Assembly (NCBI GenBank): GCA_022870705.1
Contig: CP072107.1
Coordinates: 556,501 to 620,500, forward strand
Direction: 5' to 3'
DNA length: 64,000 bases
Source: Oscillospiraceae bacterium CM
GTDB lineage: Bacteria; Bacillota; Clostridia; Oscillospirales; Oscillospiraceae
Shown here in pieces: positions 46,746 to 56,105 of this stretch (within the stretch, counting starts at the first letter, position 1; the number at the start of each line of letters is the position of its first letter). The notes under the pieces were generated by a model, which saw nothing but the letters and a program-made list of their open reading frames with translations, ran no database searches and was not told where the DNA came from. Both the position numbers and the translations under genes were made by a program.

Positions 46746-46766
46746 GCCCGGAAGGATGGATTTTTG

Positions 46767-48467
46767 GTGAAGAATGGATACAGCCCAACGGTTAGCGGCG
46801 TCTGGAAGGACTTTGAAAAAGGGCTCGCCTTCAATGTTCAGACGGGATTTAGCGATACGGTTCAGACGAATGAAAACTTTTTTATCGGCAAGCAGTGGGA
46901 GGGCGTTTTGTCCAACGGACTGCCGACGCCTGTTTTCAACTTCCTCAAGCGCGTTGTTTTATTCACGGTTGCCGGTATTACGTCAAGCTGCGTCAAAATG
47001 CAGGCTTCCGCAATGCCCGATGATGGAGGCAGTCTGGATATGGGGGAAGTAACGGACACCGTTAACCATGAATTTGAGCGTCTTTTTGAAGAAAACAAGC
47101 TGCTCATGCTGATGCGCGAGCTTTTGAGGAACACGGCTGTCGACGGTGACGGCTGTACGTATACATATTGGGACCCGGACGCGCCATCCGGCCAGTTTTG
47201 CAGCGGCGCTGTCGTGACAGAGGTTATTGAAAACAGCCGCGTGTTTTTCGGCAATACGAGCGACCGGCGCGTTGAGAGGCAGCCGTACATCCTCATCATG
47301 AGCCGTGAAATGACGGATGACGTTCGTGCGCGGGCCAAAAAGAACGGCTGTGCAGACTTGGAGATGGTGAAAAGTGACACGGACGAGCGAAAGCCGGATC
47401 AAAACAATGCCCAGGATGAGCTGACGACGGTGCTTTTAAAGCTGTGGCGAGACAGCGACACCGGGACGATCTGGTGTTATGAATGCACAAAAAATGCGGA
47501 AATCAGAAAGGCGTGGGACACGGGCCTGACACGCTACCCCATCACGTGGCTCAACTGGGATTATGTACAGGATTCTTACCACGGGCAGGCTATGGTGACG
47601 GGGCTTATTCCGAATCAGATTTTTATCAACAAGCTTTACGCGATGAGTATGATCAGCCTGATGACGACGGCATACCCCAAGATCGTCTATGATAAAACAC
47701 GTGTTTCAAAATGGGACAACCGCGTCGGCGCGGCGATTCCCGTTCAGGGCGGTGATGTGAATTCTGTTGCCCGTATTATTGATCCGGCGCAGATTTCGCC
47801 GCAAATCGCGCAGTTTATTCAGATGGCCAAAGAGGATACATTGTCCGCCCTGGGCGCAACGAGCGTAGCGCTTGGAGATGCGCGGCCGGACAACACCTCC
47901 GCTATTATCGCCCTGCAAAAAGCGGCGGCCGTTCCAAACGAGCTGACGCGGCAGAATCTTTATCAGAATCTTGAGGATCTCGGCCGGATCTATATCGACT
48001 TTATGGGAGAATATTACGGGACGAGGCGCCTTGACACGGCTGGGACTGTTAAACAGTCGACGAGGCCGGTTGGTAATTTACAAAGCCCGTTTTTTAACTT
48101 CGACGTGCTGAAAACAATCAATCTTTCATTAAAGCTTGATGTCGGCGCATCGTCCTATTGGTCGGAAATCGCCGCCATGCAGACGCTTGATAACCTGCTT
48201 ATGCGCGGCAAAATTGATCTTATTGATTACCTGGAGCGCGTGCCGGATGGGTATATCATCAAAAAGCAGGAGCTGCTTGATAAGCTTGAAAGCGCCAAAG
48301 CAGGTGCCGCCCAACCGGGCATGACGGCACCTTTCGGGATGGGAAATACCGCCGGTGCGATGGTGCAGCCGGCCATGAGCCGGCCGGGGATGCCCACTAT
48401 CGGAGCGCAAGCCGAACAACTGCAACAGCTCTTGCAACGCCCACCGACAGCGCCCGGATTAAGATGA
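46767..48467 (+). CDS. Phage portal protein
   Basis: 566 residues. GTG 46767 chosen (TTG three bases earlier possible) after GGAAGGA. Size, place after terminase and pattern (NENFFIGKQWEG early, WLNWDYVQDSYHGQAMVTGLIPNQ region beginning WLNWDYVQDSYHG, NTSAIIALQKAAAVP) agree with large portal proteins of podoviruses. Forms the dodecameric ring at the capsid vertex through which DNA passes. C-terminus is Gly/Met/Pro-rich. Confidence 0.87.
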   Translation: MKNGYSPTVSGVWKDFEKGLAFNVQTGFSDTVQTNENFFIGKQWEGVLSNGLPTPVFNFLKRVVLFTVAGITSSCVKMQASAMPDDGGSLDMGEVTDTVNHEFERLFEENKLLMLMRELLRNTAVDGDGCTYTYWDPDAPSGQFCSGAVVTEVIENSRVFFGNTSDRRVERQPYILIMSREMTDDVRARAKKNGCADLEMVKSDTDERKPDQNNAQDELTTVLLKLWRDSDTGTIWCYECTKNAEIRKAWDTGLTRYPITWLNWDYVQDSYHGQAMVTGLIPNQIFINKLYAMSMISLMTTAYPKIVYDKTRVSKWDNRVGAAIPVQGGDVNSVARIIDPAQISPQIAQFIQMAKEDTLSALGATSVALGDARPDNTSAIIALQKAAAVPNELTRQNLYQNLEDLGRIYIDFMGEYYGTRRLDTAGTVKQSTRPVGNLQSPFFNFDVLKTINLSLKLDVGASSYWSEIAAMQTLDNLLMRGKIDLIDYLERVPDGYIIKKQELLDKLESAKAGAAQPGMTAPFGMGNTAGAMVQPAMSRPGMPTIGAQAEQLQQLLQRPPTAPGLR

Positions 48468-48545
48468 CATCACGCGACGCAGCATGCATGGGACAGACCC
48501 GTCCCGGCAGATAAAAATCGCCCGACCAGAGGCGAGGAGGGTACA

Positions 48546-49301
48546 ATGGAAGAAGAACTGACGATGACGCTACCACAGGATAAGGCGGGTTTTTCCGCTG
48601 TTGACGAGGCGCTACTAAGCGGGGATTGGCAGGACGGGGACGACGCGTCGATGCAGCCCGGCGATCAGAACGACTGGGACAATACGCCTGACGACGGTAA
48701 GCCTCTGCCGAACGAGCGGGAAGCCGACCAGAGCTTCAAGCTTAAATACATGGGAGAGGAAATCGATGTCACGCGCGACGAGGTCATAACACTGGCGCAG
48801 AAAGGAAAAGACTACGACCGTATCAGAAGCCGCGCCGAGCAGCTTACTGAAGAAGCTGAAAAGAACAGCACCTACAAAAATCTGCTTCAAGGTATCGCCC
48901 AGCGCACCGGCATGAGCCTTGACAGTTTTATGAGGCAGGCCGAAACAGCGCTTTCAGACAGCACCAAGCAGCCTGCTAACGAAACGGCTCATCACTCGGA
49001 GGGGATCACGCAGCCTGACGCACAGGCGGCACGCGCGCGGCGTGACCGGGAAGTTACCGAGTTTTTAAGCGAATACAGCGACCTTGACCCAAAGTCGATT
49101 CCGGGTGAAGTCTGGGAAAGCGTTCAGTCAGGGAAAAGCCTTCTTCGTGCTTATCAGAGTTACGAGAACAGGAACCTGAAAGCGCAGCTCGCATCACAGC
49201 AAAAAGATGACGAGAACAGGCGTCGAGCAGCCGGTTCCCGCCAGAGCGCCGGTCTTCTGAGAACACGCGGGGAAATCGAGGACGACTGGTATCAGGATTA
49301 A
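48546..49301 (+). CDS. Phage capsid scaffolding protein
   Basis: 251 residues, very acidic N-terminus, central segment with FKLKYMGEEIDVTRDEVITLAQKG (start FKLKYMGEEIDV) found in many phage scaffold proteins, then a helical, Gln/Arg-rich C-terminus. It sits between portal and capsid genes. Scaffolds guide procapsid assembly and then leave. GGCGAGGAGG ribosome site. Confidence 0.8.
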   Translation: MEEELTMTLPQDKAGFSAVDEALLSGDWQDGDDASMQPGDQNDWDNTPDDGKPLPNEREADQSFKLKYMGEEIDVTRDEVITLAQKGKDYDRIRSRAEQLTEEAEKNSTYKNLLQGIAQRTGMSLDSFMRQAETALSDSTKQPANETAHHSEGITQPDAQAARARRDREVTEFLSEYSDLDPKSIPGEVWESVQSGKSLLRAYQSYENRNLKAQLASQQKDDENRRRAAGSRQSAGLLRTRGEIEDDWYQD

Positions 49302-49320
49302 AGGAAAGGCAGGAATATGA

Positions 49321-50373
49321 ATGTCCGTTAATTTGACGACGAAATACGCACCGCTAATTGCCGAGCGGTTTAAGGCGCAGTCCGTGACCGAGGCATATGC
49401 CGGTAAAAAATATGACTTTGACGGCGCGCAGAGTATCAAAATCTACACCGTTGACAAGGTCACGCTCAACGATTACAGCCGCACGGCCGACGGCGGCCGC
49501 TTCGGCACGATTGCCGAGCTCGGCGATACCATCCAGACGCTGACGATGAGCCAGGACAAGGCGTTTACGTTTTCCATCGATCACGGCAACGCCGCCGACC
49601 AGCTCAACATTAAGCACTGCAACGAGCAGCTGAAATCCAACTGGGACGAGGTCTGCACGCCCACTATCGATATGTACCGCCTGGCCAAATGGGCAAACGG
49701 CGCAGGTCTTGGTGTTTTGAACACAACGGCGCTCACGACGAGCACCGTCATGCGGGCTATTGTGACGGCAGGGGCTGCTATGAGCAACAAGCTCGTCCCT
49801 AAGAAAAACCGCGTCCTGCTGATCGCAGAATCGGTCTACATTGAGACGAAACTCTCCAGCGAGATCATGGGGATTGATTCGCTTGGCGAGGAGGCCGTCA
49901 AAAACGGCGTCGTCGGCCGTATTGACGGCATGGACGTTGTCCCCGTTGTCGACAGCTATCTGCCCGCAGGGGTAAATTTCCTTATTAAATATAAGGACGC
50001 GACCGTTGACCCGATGAAGCTGAAGACAATGCGTGTGCAGAAAAACCCGCTCGGGTATGACGCGGATGTCGGCGAGTGCCGTTTCTATCACGATTCCTTT
50101 GTATTGGACGCAAAGGTCAGCGGTATTTACGTGCATGCGGCCTCCGGCATGCTGCCGTTACCGACCATGACGGGTACGTCAACGGTAACCGTAACATGCG
50201 CGGATGCAACGACGATCAAGTATACGACGGACGGCTCCAATCCGAAAACGTCGGGGACGGCATCTACATACTCGGCGCCGGTTTTGCTGACGGCAGGCCA
50301 GACGCTAAGAGCTTACGGCCTTGCAGCAGGCGTTGTCAATTCGCCGATCAAGGAGTATACGTATACCGCATAA
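49321..50373 (+). CDS. Major capsid protein with C-terminal Ig/chitobiase-like domain
   Basis: 350 residues. Core (~1-275) is a phage coat protein by position after scaffold and by sequence (ADQLNIKHCNEQLKSN, VLLIAESVYIETKLSSE). The last ~75 residues form a separate small beta domain with TTIKYTTDGSNPKTSGT and a GQTLRAYGL turn, the pattern of chitobiase/HEX C-terminal (CHB_HEX_C_1) domains. Such additions are usually displayed on the capsid surface and may bind glycans. Fusion seen directly; surface role is inference. Confidence 0.87.
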   Translation: MSVNLTTKYAPLIAERFKAQSVTEAYAGKKYDFDGAQSIKIYTVDKVTLNDYSRTADGGRFGTIAELGDTIQTLTMSQDKAFTFSIDHGNAADQLNIKHCNEQLKSNWDEVCTPTIDMYRLAKWANGAGLGVLNTTALTTSTVMRAIVTAGAAMSNKLVPKKNRVLLIAESVYIETKLSSEIMGIDSLGEEAVKNGVVGRIDGMDVVPVVDSYLPAGVNFLIKYKDATVDPMKLKTMRVQKNPLGYDADVGECRFYHDSFVLDAKVSGIYVHAASGMLPLPTMTGTSTVTVTCADATTIKYTTDGSNPKTSGTASTYSAPVLLTAGQTLRAYGLAAGVVNSPIKEYTYTA

Positions 50374-50384
50374 CGTTATAAACA

Positions 50385-50407
50385 GCCCCCGCCGATTCGG
50401 CGGGGGC
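50385..50407 (+). other. GC-rich hairpin after the capsid gene
   Basis: GCCCCCGCC / GGCGGGGGC stem with a GATTC loop; no T tract, so perhaps an mRNA stability or attenuation element in the late transcript. Confidence 0.6.
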
Positions 50408-50435
50408 AGAGAAAACCAAAAGAGGAAGTGGTTAG

Positions 50436-50825
50436 ATGGCAACGACAGCGCAGGAAGTATTTTACAGCGCGCTGGCTCTTATGGATGAGACGGATCAGCT
50501 GGATGCCTTTAAAAACAGAGCACTCGCCCTGTTAACGGTTTTACGAAATGAGTTGTATCGTTACAGCGATACATTTGAGGCCGAAGAGGGGAAGCGGCCG
50601 GTCTGCGGCGCGATACAGGATTTTCTAAGCCCGATCGACCTGGACGACGGCCTCGCCCAGTCGGTGATGCCGTATGGCCTCGCGGCACATCTGCTGCTGG
50701 AGGAGAACCCGGCGACGGCGTCCTTTTTTCAGCAGCGCTATGAAGAGCTGATGACCAAAATCGGGCAGACCATGCCCCGACGGACGGAAAGTATAGAAAA
50801 TCTGTACGGTGAGATTCGGATATGA
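50436..50825 (+). CDS. Phage head-completion/neck protein
   Basis: 129 residues, mostly helical (EVFYSALALMDETDQLDA). The place after the capsid gene and the helical pattern suggest a head-tail adaptor that docks on the portal, such as the gp4/gp6-type proteins of other phages. No strong motif, so the family is inferred from context. AAGAGGAAG upstream. Confidence 0.65.
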   Translation: MATTAQEVFYSALALMDETDQLDAFKNRALALLTVLRNELYRYSDTFEAEEGKRPVCGAIQDFLSPIDLDDGLAQSVMPYGLAAHLLLEENPATASFFQQRYEELMTKIGQTMPRRTESIENLYGEIRI

Positions 50826-50846
50826 CGGACAAAGTGTGGTGACGAA

Positions 50847-52856
50847 ATGGCACGAATTTCGACAAATACATCGGACAAAATCATCGCCATTAAGCGGTGG
50901 CTCGGCGTCAATGAAAACCCGGACGGCGACACGAACCTAAAAATGGGCGAGGCCTCTGAAATGCGAAATTTCCGGGTGACGAATGAAGGGTCTTTGCAAA
51001 TCAGACCGGGGATGAAGTCGCTTTTCACCATCGCAAACGCGCCGGTTAAATCCTTGTGGACAGGGTATGTCAGCGGAAGGGAGTCGATCGTCGCCGCCTG
51101 CGACGGACAGATATGGACGCTCGATCTTGAAGAGAATACAGCAACGGCCGTCGGGGTGTTTGACACGTCGGATACCGTAACGTTTTTTGGATACGATGAA
51201 AAGCTCTATATGCTCAACGGCCAAAAATACAAGGTGTGGGACGGTACAACGCTCGCTGAGGTTATGGGGTATAGGCCGCTCATTCTTGTATCGACGGTGC
51301 CGACGGGCGGCGGAACGGCGTTAGAGCGCGTCAATATGCTCAATGGCCTGAGAAAAGTCCATTTCTCCCCAACGGGGACAGCCAATGTTTTTCAGCTTCC
51401 GGAAAAGGGGCTTTCAAGTGTTGATTACGTCAAAAACCTTTCATCCGGGACAAATTACACGCTGACAACAGATTATACGGTTGACCTGGCAAACGGAAAA
51501 GTGACCTTTACGACGCTAACGGAGACGTTTTCAGGCAACGGCACGATAACAACGTTTACATTGGCAAACAAAAACAGCATATCCGGCGTGGGCCAGATTA
51601 CAATCGGCGGTGCCATAAACACCGCGTGGACGTACAATTCCTCGACCGGCATTGTGACGTTTACAACCGCCCCGTCTACCGGCACGAACAATATCGTCGT
51701 GACGGAAGTGAAGTTAAACGCACCTTTGACGGGGACGAATACGCTGGAAATCGGCTATTCAGTTCCGACGACGCTTCGAAGCCAGATTGAGGCCATGAAA
51801 TACGCCGAGCTTTATAACGGCGCGACTGACAACAGAGTCTTCTTCTACGGCGACGGGTCCAACAAGGCGTTTTACAGCGACCTTGATTACAATGGTTCGG
51901 CAACGGCGGAATATTTCCCGGACTTAAACGTCATTAACGTCGGCGACGCGAATACGCCGCTCACGGGAATGACCCGTCATTACAACCAGCTCATGGCGTT
52001 TAAAACGGATTCCTCCTACGCTATTGGATATGGCACGCTGACGCTAGCCACGGGGGCCGTCACGGCTTCGTTTTTCTGCACCGCCGTGAACAAAGGGATC
52101 GGCAACGACGCGCCGGGTCAAGTTCAGAATGTCGTCAACTATCCGCGCACGCTGGATGGCAAGACGATTTACGAGTGGCGGCCAACTTCGACAACAGGCA
52201 ATGTGACGAGTGACCAGCGCAACGCCATGCGCATCTCCGAGCGGGTTGAAAACACGCTGTCGGGATTTGCTCTGCCAGACGCCGTCACGTTTGTCGACAA
52301 ATACAATCATGAATACTATGTTCTGTACGGCGGGATGGCGGCCGTCCACAATTACGCTGCCGACGCGTGGTATTTTTACACGGATTTTTCGCCAAGTGTT
52401 CTTCTGTCGTATCGCGGCGAGCTTTACGGCGGCACATCAGACGGGCGCATCCTTCGTCTTTCACGCGATTACCATAATGACGATGGTGCCCCAATTGATG
52501 CTTACTGGCAGTCCGGTGCAATGGATTTTGGGGCAGATTTTATGCGCAAGTACGCTTCCGAGCTGTTTATAACGCTCAAGCCGGAGCTATTTGCGGGCGT
52601 TATTGTAACGGTTCGCACGAACCTGAAAAGCGACTTTGAGGAAAGAACCGTTTCGTATGGGCTGGGGACCTTTAAACACGCCAATTTCGCGCACTGGAGC
52701 TTTGGGACGAACCGGCAGCCGCAGACACGGCGATTGAAGCTCAAGGCGAAAAAGTTTGCTTACTATCAGCTGATTTTCAAAAGCAATACCGATTGGAGCA
52801 CCGCGACAATTCTCTCGGCAGATTTTAAAGTACGCTCAATGGGCGAAATCAAATAG
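50847..52856 (+). CDS. Large phage tail-hub/stabilisation-like protein
   Basis: 669 residues, almost all beta-structure with repeated short motifs (WTGYVSGRESIVAACDGQIW, VYF/GDGSN, WYFYTD), resembling propeller-type podovirus tail or nozzle proteins. The middle has a tandem of two insertions, SSGTNYTLTTDYTVDLANGKVTF and a second FTLANKNSISGVGQITIGG, each beta-sandwich-like. Its place between neck and fibre genes, with no tail tube or tape-measure gene, suggests the hub of a short tail. Confidence 0.68.
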   Translation: MARISTNTSDKIIAIKRWLGVNENPDGDTNLKMGEASEMRNFRVTNEGSLQIRPGMKSLFTIANAPVKSLWTGYVSGRESIVAACDGQIWTLDLEENTATAVGVFDTSDTVTFFGYDEKLYMLNGQKYKVWDGTTLAEVMGYRPLILVSTVPTGGGTALERVNMLNGLRKVHFSPTGTANVFQLPEKGLSSVDYVKNLSSGTNYTLTTDYTVDLANGKVTFTTLTETFSGNGTITTFTLANKNSISGVGQITIGGAINTAWTYNSSTGIVTFTTAPSTGTNNIVVTEVKLNAPLTGTNTLEIGYSVPTTLRSQIEAMKYAELYNGATDNRVFFYGDGSNKAFYSDLDYNGSATAEYFPDLNVINVGDANTPLTGMTRHYNQLMAFKTDSSYAIGYGTLTLATGAVTASFFCTAVNKGIGNDAPGQVQNVVNYPRTLDGKTIYEWRPTSTTGNVTSDQRNAMRISERVENTLSGFALPDAVTFVDKYNHEYYVLYGGMAAVHNYAADAWYFYTDFSPSVLLSYRGELYGGTSDGRILRLSRDYHNDDGAPIDAYWQSGAMDFGADFMRKYASELFITLKPELFAGVIVTVRTNLKSDFEERTVSYGLGTFKHANFAHWSFGTNRQPQTRRLKLKAKKFAYYQLIFKSNTDWSTATILSADFKVRSMGEIK

Positions 52857-52867
52857 GAGGGCAACAC

Positions 52868-54463
52868 ATGGCGATAACACCATTAACCGACGACCTCAAC
52901 ATCATCGCTGTGCTCGACGACGAGCCGAACGATGAAGGCGGCCTCACGCCGTTGGCGTTTAAAGAGAAGTTTGATGAGGCCGGGAATGCGATTAAAAGCT
53001 ATATTAACGACACACTGGTTCCCGAATTGGCGACAGAGCGGTCAACAGACCTTGCCGATATCGCGCAGAATCTAACAGACGCCGTCGCGGCGGCGGAAAT
53101 ACAGTCTGGCAACCTCCCTGCCGGTGGCGGGACAGGGCAGCTTTTAACGAAAAACTCCGGGGATAACTATGACTTCGGCTGGCAAGACCCCACCGGAACG
53201 AGCGAAGCGACGCCAGGCACCATCGCCAAGCGCGACGAAAACGGCAGGCTGAAGGTGGCCGACCCGGAGGATGACGGAGATGTTGCGACGAAGGGGTATG
53301 TGGATAACGCGGATGCAGTAGGCACTGTCAAACAAGCATTAGTTAATCCGTGGGGTAGCAAGGGGTTGCTCTGCAATGGGGCGTCCTTTGATGCTGCAAC
53401 ATATCCTGATTTAGCGGCACTCATAAAAGATTGCCCTAGTGAGGATTTAACAGCAGGTTTAACAACTGCCCAATGTGATGATATTTTAAAATTTGGAAAC
53501 TACTTCGTAGGACTTGGGAGTAATAGAGTATACTATACGGACGACCCTACAGGAGCATGGACTTATGTTGAATTGACTGGCTTTACCAGCACGAAAAGAA
53601 TTAAAATAATAAACGGTCAACTAGTTGTAGTCGGAGCAACTGCATCCGCACAGCAAATTGCTTACTGCACGGATATAACTGGAGCGTGGACATATTTAAC
53701 GGTTATTTCATCTACAGCGCAGGTTGCTTACGACATAGTGTATGACGGAAATTACTACTATGTGGTATCACATAATGGTTCAACCAACCTCTCTACCATT
53801 TATTATAGCAATACATTAAATGGCAATTATACTGCGGGGGTAACTCAAAGCAATTCAAAAACCGACATCAGTATGGAGTACGCCAATGGGTATATAGCGG
53901 TGGCGTATTCCTATTCGAATGCAGTAAAAGTTTGGCAGATGACAACTGCGGCAGCAAGAGTTAGCGGATCAGGAGGTTCGGTAATTTCTATATCATCTGC
54001 TACCTCAGACTTATCTGAAATAATACACGATGGAACACGTTGGATACTTATTGTCTTATTTCAGAACGTGTATGATTCAATGTTTCTTTCGGTTTATTTT
54101 TGTGAAACAGATGAACCATCGGCGTTTAACCAAAACATCATTGATGAAGATGTACCATATTCAATGACTGGCGCCGGATTAGGGTCATATTCAAAATTTA
54201 GATATCTTGACGGCAGATATTATTTTTTGTGCCAGTATTACTATAGTACCGGCGGATTTGCTGTCATGTATCATACCGACGACATTAAAAAATTATGGGG
54301 TATGATAGTTTTTAATGCCGGGCATGGCCTAAGAACTTTTTATAAAGACAGTAGTTATTTCGTTTTTGGCAGAAACGGTACCTCAATACTTTATTGCCCC
54401 ACAAAACGTCTTCCAATGTTTAACGATGATAACGTATACACCTATATCAAAGCTCTTTTATAA
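52868..54463 (+). CDS. Phage tail fibre / receptor-binding protein
   Basis: 531 residues. N-terminal ~150 residues: attachment part with a trimer-like pattern (NLPAGGGTGQLLTKNSGDNYDFGWQ begins NLPAGGGTGQLLTKNS; DVATKGYVDNADAVG), then a collar-like NPWGSKGLLCNGASFDAATYP (as NPWGSKGLLCNGA), and a ~320-residue beta-propeller-like part (repeated W-T-Y-V/L-x and NYYYVV units). Ends YTYIKALL, the usual end of collar-type fibres. From ~53,340 the DNA turns clearly AT-rich, so the receptor part was probably exchanged by recombination. AGGAGGG ribosome site. Confidence 0.82.
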   Translation: MAITPLTDDLNIIAVLDDEPNDEGGLTPLAFKEKFDEAGNAIKSYINDTLVPELATERSTDLADIAQNLTDAVAAAEIQSGNLPAGGGTGQLLTKNSGDNYDFGWQDPTGTSEATPGTIAKRDENGRLKVADPEDDGDVATKGYVDNADAVGTVKQALVNPWGSKGLLCNGASFDAATYPDLAALIKDCPSEDLTAGLTTAQCDDILKFGNYFVGLGSNRVYYTDDPTGAWTYVELTGFTSTKRIKIINGQLVVVGATASAQQIAYCTDITGAWTYLTVISSTAQVAYDIVYDGNYYYVVSHNGSTNLSTIYYSNTLNGNYTAGVTQSNSKTDISMEYANGYIAVAYSYSNAVKVWQMTTAAARVSGSGGSVISISSATSDLSEIIHDGTRWILIVLFQNVYDSMFLSVYFCETDEPSAFNQNIIDEDVPYSMTGAGLGSYSKFRYLDGRYYFLCQYYYSTGGFAVMYHTDDIKKLWGMIVFNAGHGLRTFYKDSSYFVFGRNGTSILYCPTKRLPMFNDDNVYTYIKALL

Positions 54464-54475
54464 GGAGGTAAAAAC

Positions 54476-54664
54476 ATGAGCAGACCAATTATCGAGCCTC
54501 AATTACCGCAAAGAAAAGGATACGTCGAGATCGAAATTGACGGCGTTCGGCAGTATCGCAAAATCGAAACCGAGCAGGACAAGCAGATCGCCGCGCTCAC
54601 ACAGCAGAATGCTGATCTTTCCGCTGCCGTTGATGTGCTGACGATTGCCGCATTGGAGGGGTGA
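54476..54664 (+). CDS. Small phage protein after the tail fibre
   Basis: 62 residues after AAGGAGG. Starts with a short beta part (KGYVEIEIDGVRQYRKI) and ends in a helix. Similar small proteins accompany XkdX in phage tail-fibre operons, possibly as fibre assembly helpers. Role not proven. Confidence 0.65.
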   Translation: MSRPIIEPQLPQRKGYVEIEIDGVRQYRKIETEQDKQIAALTQQNADLSAAVDVLTIAALEG

Positions 54665-54666
54665 AG

Positions 54667-54798
54667 ATGTTCGAACGACTGAAAAGACTCTTTGACGCGG
54701 GGACGCTGACAATTGACGGTTTGAAAAACGCCGTCGTGAAAGACTGGGTCACGACGGAGCAGTATGAAGAAATCACGGGCCAGACCTATGCGGTTTAG
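54667..54798 (+). CDS. XkdX-family phage protein
   Basis: 43 residues with the family pattern VVKDWVTTEQYEEITGQTY. XkdX proteins are encoded after tail fibre genes in Firmicutes phages and PBSX; the role is unknown. Begins 2 nt after the previous stop. Confidence 0.88.
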   Translation: MFERLKRLFDAGTLTIDGLKNAVVKDWVTTEQYEEITGQTYAV

Positions 54799-54985
54799 TA
54801 AACTGATTGTCGCCGGGATCATCTTCGTAAACGCTGTATTCACAGCAGCCGTCCTATACATATTCCTCCGCACGGCATCAGAGCCTACGACCCTCATCGT
54901 TTCATGGTTTGCTTTTACCACAGGAGAGCTCGGCGCTCTGGCAGGACTCAAGCACTCGGAAAATAAGCACAGGGACGCGAATTAA
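54764..54985 (+). CDS. Small phage membrane protein
   Basis: 73 residues, two hydrophobic helices (~13-32, ~43-60). Start 54764 has GGAG at 5 nt; ATG 54788 is an alternative. The start overlaps the end of XkdX, suggesting coupling. Position before holin-like genes suggests a lysis-related or holin-accessory role. Confidence 0.6.
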   Translation: MKKSRARPMRFSKLIVAGIIFVNAVFTAAVLYIFLRTASEPTTLIVSWFAFTTGELGALAGLKHSENKHRDAN

Positions 54986-54991
54986 GAACGC

Positions 54992-55076
54992 GGGCGATTC
55001 ATAATCGCCCCTACAAAAAGTTTGCAACAAGAGGCGGACATAAAACGGGCGGATATAGAATCCGCCCCTACAAAAA
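54992..55076. repeat. Two short palindromic REP-like repeats
   Basis: GGGCGATTCATAATCGCCC (54992-55010) and GGGCGGATATAGAATCCGCC (55047-55066, pairing into the next C), each followed by CCTACAAAAA(G). Same layout in both: a 7-bp stem, short loop, then CTACAAAAA. Such units resemble mobile palindromes of Clostridia genomes. Confidence 0.7.
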
Positions 55077-55151
55077 AGCCTGAACGGGTCTAGGGCGAAG
55101 CCCATACATCTGTTGGGCGGCGGGCGGGATTTGAACCGCAGAAAGGATAGT

Positions 55152-55397
55152 ATGCAGACAATTCTTCAGAAAATCACGAGCCGAAAATTCCTCATGGCCA
55201 TCGGGGGCGTTGTGACCGGTATCGTGCTCGTCACGTCTGGCAGCAAGACGGAGGGCATTGCGGCGATTATATCATCCATTCTCGGCTATCTCATCATGGA
55301 GGGGTACGTCGATGCGAAAGCCATCCAAAACGTCGTCAGCGAGGTCAAGGACGTAGCGGATAAGATCGACGTTGAGGATATGGGCGATGGTGAGTAG
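55152..55397 (+). CDS. Holin-like small membrane protein
   Basis: 81 residues from ATG 55152 (AAAGGATAG upstream). N-terminal basic part, two hydrophobic helices (KFLMAIGGVVTGIVLVT and IAAIISSILGYLIM) and acidic coil at the end. It overlaps the following endolysin gene by 11 nt, which supports a holin call. Holins form membrane pores that let endolysin reach the wall. Confidence 0.72.
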   Translation: MQTILQKITSRKFLMAIGGVVTGIVLVTSGSKTEGIAAIISSILGYLIMEGYVDAKAIQNVVSEVKDVADKIDVEDMGDGE

Positions 55398-56094
55398 CCA
55401 AAAGCTCGTCGATGTCGCCCGCGGCTACGTCGGGTACCTCGAGAAAAAATCAAACGCAAAGCTTGAAGATTTCACAGCTAACGCCGGGAGCGGGAACTTT
55501 ACAATTTTCGGCCAGTGGTATGAAATGAACGGATTTGCCTGGTGCGCAATGTTCGTATCCTACTGCGCCGAGAAGGCAGGGATACCGACAAGCATTATCC
55601 CAAAGCATGCGTCCTGCGCGATGGGCGTTTCGTGGTTTAAACACGCCGGGCGCTGGCACGACCGAAAGTATACGCCTGCCGCCGGAGACATCATCTATTT
55701 TACGCACGACGGCGAAACCCCGGCACACGTCGGCATCGTAACTGGCGTTTCCGGCAGCAAGGTTATGACTATTGAGGGCAACACTTCCGGCGGCTCGACA
55801 CTCATAGCAAACGGCGGTGGTGTGGCTGCGAAAAGCTATCCACTGTCCTATGAGAAGATTTTGGGCTATGGCAGCCCCGCGTATGAGGAGGAAGACATGA
55901 CATACGAGCAGTTTTGCGACTACATGGACAAGTATTTGAGCGTAGCGGGTACGGGGGACAAGCCCAGCGCATGGGCGCGGGAGGCGACGGAAGCGATGAA
56001 AGCCAAAGGTGTCTTCAACGGAGACGGGCAGGGCAACTATGGCTGGCAGAAACCAGTGACAAGGGAAGCGCTGGCGGTTATTTTAAGCAAATAG
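55387..56094 (+). CDS. Endolysin with CHAP amidase/peptidase domain
   Basis: 235 residues from ATG 55387. CHAP-type domain ~residues 25-160: Cys in FAWCAMFVSYCAEKAG, His in PAHVGIVTG, and following EGNTSGG. The C-terminal ~70 residues have an SLH-like turn (GVFNGDGQGNYGWQKPVTREAL as GDGQGNYGWQKPVTR), likely the cell-wall binding part. Cuts host peptidoglycan at the end of the lytic cycle. Overlaps the holin gene by 11 nt. Confidence 0.9.
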   Translation: MVSSQKLVDVARGYVGYLEKKSNAKLEDFTANAGSGNFTIFGQWYEMNGFAWCAMFVSYCAEKAGIPTSIIPKHASCAMGVSWFKHAGRWHDRKYTPAAGDIIYFTHDGETPAHVGIVTGVSGSKVMTIEGNTSGGSTLIANGGGVAAKSYPLSYEKILGYGSPAYEEEDMTYEQFCDYMDKYLSVAGTGDKPSAWAREATEAMKAKGVFNGDGQGNYGWQKPVTREALAVILSK

Positions 56095-56105
56095 AGGTAA
56101 TGGGT

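Noticed and set aside
49354-50136. 260-codon minus-strand frame opposite the capsid gene
   Set aside because: Shadow of the capsid gene; no ribosome site and all neighbouring phage genes run plus.
55112-55145. tRNA-like string GGGATTTGAACCGC
   Set aside because: Only resembles the end of a tRNA; no acceptor or anticodon stem can be built.
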